From positions 97,972 through 161,971 of the forward strand of contig JAEDJD010000002.1 in assembly GCA_016296505.1 (NCBI GenBank): a DNA stretch of 64,000 bases. The letters are read 5' to 3'. Of the stretch, positions 62,419 through 64,000 are shown one piece after another; the stretch's first letter is position 1; every line of letters starts with the position of its first letter. The notes beneath the pieces are model-generated. The model searched no databases, was not told where the DNA came from, and saw nothing but the letters and a program-made list of their open reading frames with translations. The stretch comes from Oscillospiraceae bacterium. Lineage in GTDB: Bacteria > Bacillota > Clostridia > Oscillospirales > Ruminococcaceae. The translations under genes were made by a program, and so were the position numbers.

Positions 62419-64000
62419 TTAATCTGCATTTATATATGCAAGTGCATTCTGGTTGTAGATGTAAAGTGCCTTTACGAGATTTTTCAGGTTTTCGTCATCA
62501 GATTTTTCAAGTACGGTCTTAGCATAGCTGAGAGCAGAGTAATTTGTGATTACATCTTCGCCATTTATGCTTACTGTAAATCCAGTTCCAAGCTTATCTG
62601 CACTGATATTTTCAATATCAATGTAGTAATAGTCCTGTTTTTCCACAGGTGTTACTGTGCTGCCGTTAACCGTAAATGTAAATTCTCCGATACTCTTTCC
62701 CTCTGCAAGCTTGAAATAGTGTCTTACAGTTGTTTCGGATTTCAGCAGCAGGCTTGAACCGTAGTAGCTGATACCCTCCGGTGTGTCATTCTTTGTAAAT
62801 GTATAACCGCTGAGATTTTCGGCTGTAACGCTGTTTACTTCTGCAACTTTACCGTTAGTGCTGAAAAATGCATCTGCGGCAGTACCGTATGTTTCCATAG
62901 CCGTTACAAGATTTGCAAGCGGTGTGTCTTCATCTTCGCTGTTCTTTAATTCAGCAAGATAATCTGAAACAGAAACCGTTGCATTGACAGCATCGTTAAT
63001 ATAGAAAATGATTTTCTCTGCCATATCCTTTGCGGCAACCTGATATGTGAACTTATAAAGTCCGTTTTCGTCCTTTGCAGGTTTTTCAACCACAGTATTG
63101 TTAAAGCTTGCCGACCATTCGTAATTATCATCAGCGGCAACGTAAATATTGAAGTCGATAGTACCGTCAAGGGCGGCGTTCTGACCGTAAATCATAACAT
63201 CATTTGCAAATTCTGACTGGTCACTGTTTGCAAGGACTTTTTTACCGCCGAGAACGGGGTAAGAATCAGCTGTGCTTAAATCCTGTCCCCAGACTGAGCC
63301 GTTTTCACCCTGTGAAAGGAGATATGCCACCTCGCCGCTTTTGAACTGTGTTTCGGTTTTAACCTCTGCCGAGCCATTTAAATCTGTGCCATTTATACCG
63401 CCTGTTGCTTTTCCTGAAAGGTAATAGCAGTTTGCGATTGTAGCTGTTCCACTATAAGCATAATTATATCCGCACACACCGCCGACATATTTTGCACCGC
63501 TGACGTCAACTTTGACACCACCTTCGTTATAGCAGTTTTCGATTGTTGCTGTTATTGTTCCTTTTCCAGAACCGGAAACACTAGCATAATTTATTCCGCA
63601 CACGCCGCCGACTATAGATGAACCACTGACATCACCTTCGTTATAGCAGTTTTCGATTGTTGCTGTTATTGTTCCGTTTCCAGAATCAGAAACACTAGCA
63701 TAATTATATCCGCACACACCGCCGACTATAGATGAACCACTGACATCACCTTCGTTATAGCAGTTTTCGATTGTTGCTGTTATTGGTCCTTCTCCAAATC
63801 CAAAATCAGAAACACTAGCATAATTATATCCGCACACACCGCCGACATTAGATGAACCGCTGACAGTGCCTATGTTATGGCAATCTTTGATTGTTGCTGT
63901 TGCTGCTCCTGTTTCTTTTCTTGTTTCAACAGAATGAACATAAGCATAATTATATCCGCACACGCCGCCGACATAGTCACGTGAACCGCTGACAGTGCCT
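62419..64000 (-). CDS. Surface protein with GLUG repeats (partial, 5' end outside window)
   Basis: The frame is open to the window edge (about 527 codons seen). Residues 1-190 of the visible part hold five GLUG-type units of the pattern VGGVCGYNYA...TIENCYNEGDVSGSS. Three repeats are nearly identical at DNA level. After about residue 190 unknown beta-rich domains follow. GLUG repeats occur in extracellular adhesins and IgA peptidases; the signal peptide would lie outside the window. The tiny VITTS peptide gene follows in the same operon. Confidence 0.8.
   Translation of the reverse strand, partial: GTVSGSRDYVGGVCGYNYAYVHSVETRKETGAATATIKDCHNIGTVSGSSNVGGVCGYNYASVSDFGFGEGPITATIENCYNEGDVSGSSIVGGVCGYNYASVSDSGNGTITATIENCYNEGDVSGSSIVGGVCGINYASVSGSGKGTITATIENCYNEGGVKVDVSGAKYVGGVCGYNYAYSGTATIANCYYLSGKATGGINGTDLNGSAEVKTETQFKSGEVAYLLSQGENGSVWGQDLSTADSYPVLGGKKVLANSDQSEFANDVMIYGQNAALDGTIDFNIYVAADDNYEWSASFNNTVVEKPAKDENGLYKFTYQVAAKDMAEKIIFYINDAVNATVSVSDYLAELKNSEDEDTPLANLVTAMETYGTAADAFFSTNGKVAEVNSVTAENLSGYTFTKNDTPEGISYYGSSLLLKSETTVRHYFKLAEGKSIGEFTFTVNGSTVTPVEKQDYYYIDIENISADKLGTGFTVSINGEDVITNYSALSYAKTVLEKSDDENLKNLVKALYIYNQNALAYINAD
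63521..63870. repeat. 114-bp tandem repeats within the GLUG gene
   Basis: Units begin near 63521, 63635 and 63749 (period 114 bases, 38 codons) with very high identity; a fourth, more divergent unit follows near 63868. The period preserves the reading frame, so copy number can change by recombination. Confidence 0.85.

Noticed and set aside
63500..63900. Regular repeats as a CRISPR array
   Set aside because: Units are 114 bases, in frame, and encode GLUG motifs; no spacers.

Overview
The window comes from a low- to mid-GC Gram-positive anaerobe of the Clostridia, most likely a Ruminococcus-like member of the Oscillospiraceae. The reasons are dockerin-bearing secreted proteins, Rnf-type genes, a MecA-like adaptor, a TIGR01212 radical SAM protein and clean AAGGAGG/TTGACA/TATAAT signals. 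I could not search databases, so all family names rest on motifs read by eye.

Region 1 (1-23.9 kb) looks like host chromosome: a partial DUF4015-like glycoside hydrolase; an odd three-gene Rnf-like membrane module (D', E', A'); MecA-like adaptor; ribulose-5-phosphate 3-epimerase; PdaA-like deacetylase; histidine phosphatase; XRE regulator; rnfC-rnfD; a ribbon-helix-helix protein; two lipoproteins, one of them a GDSL esterase; YtqA-like radical SAM protein; HAD phosphatase; a 1081-residue PAS-rich sensor; and an operon rlmB - dead P-type ATPase - M3-like lipoprotein peptidase. A solo large serine recombinase and the initiator tRNA gene (23993-24069) close this part.

Region 2 (24-49.6 kb) is an AT-richer accessory island. 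It holds a truncated DUF4209/HEPN protein, an operon of an ImmA/IrrE-DUF4314 metallopeptidase with two gamma-glutamylcyclotransferase-like proteins, a divergent WYL regulator - HExxH protein - HipA-like kinase set, dockerin proteins, an AraC-like regulator followed by a CoiA nuclease-UvrD helicase fusion and a DUF2325 protein, IS3 and integrase fragments, and an ECF sigma/anti-sigma pair with probable target genes. Several otherwise intact genes carry one in-frame stop codon, all readable as a Gln codon changed by C to T.

Region 3 (49.6-57.7 kb) is a scrap heap (resolvase, AbrB, phage DNA polymerase and pyruvyltransferase fragments) followed by a short exopolysaccharide gene cluster on the minus strand. 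Region 4 (57.8-61.6 kb) is a Tn4451-like mobilizable element remnant: large serine recombinase, TnpW-like protein, GNAT gene with a small partner, hairpin-rich candidate oriT and MobC-like protein. Region 5 (61.7-64 kb) carries a lipoprotein with a slipped start, a tiny peptide gene with a VITTS motif and a GLUG-repeat surface protein that runs off the window.

The most unusual things are the Rnf-derived membrane module that has lost its known cofactor ligands, the nuclease-helicase operon, and the cluster of single nonsense codons.
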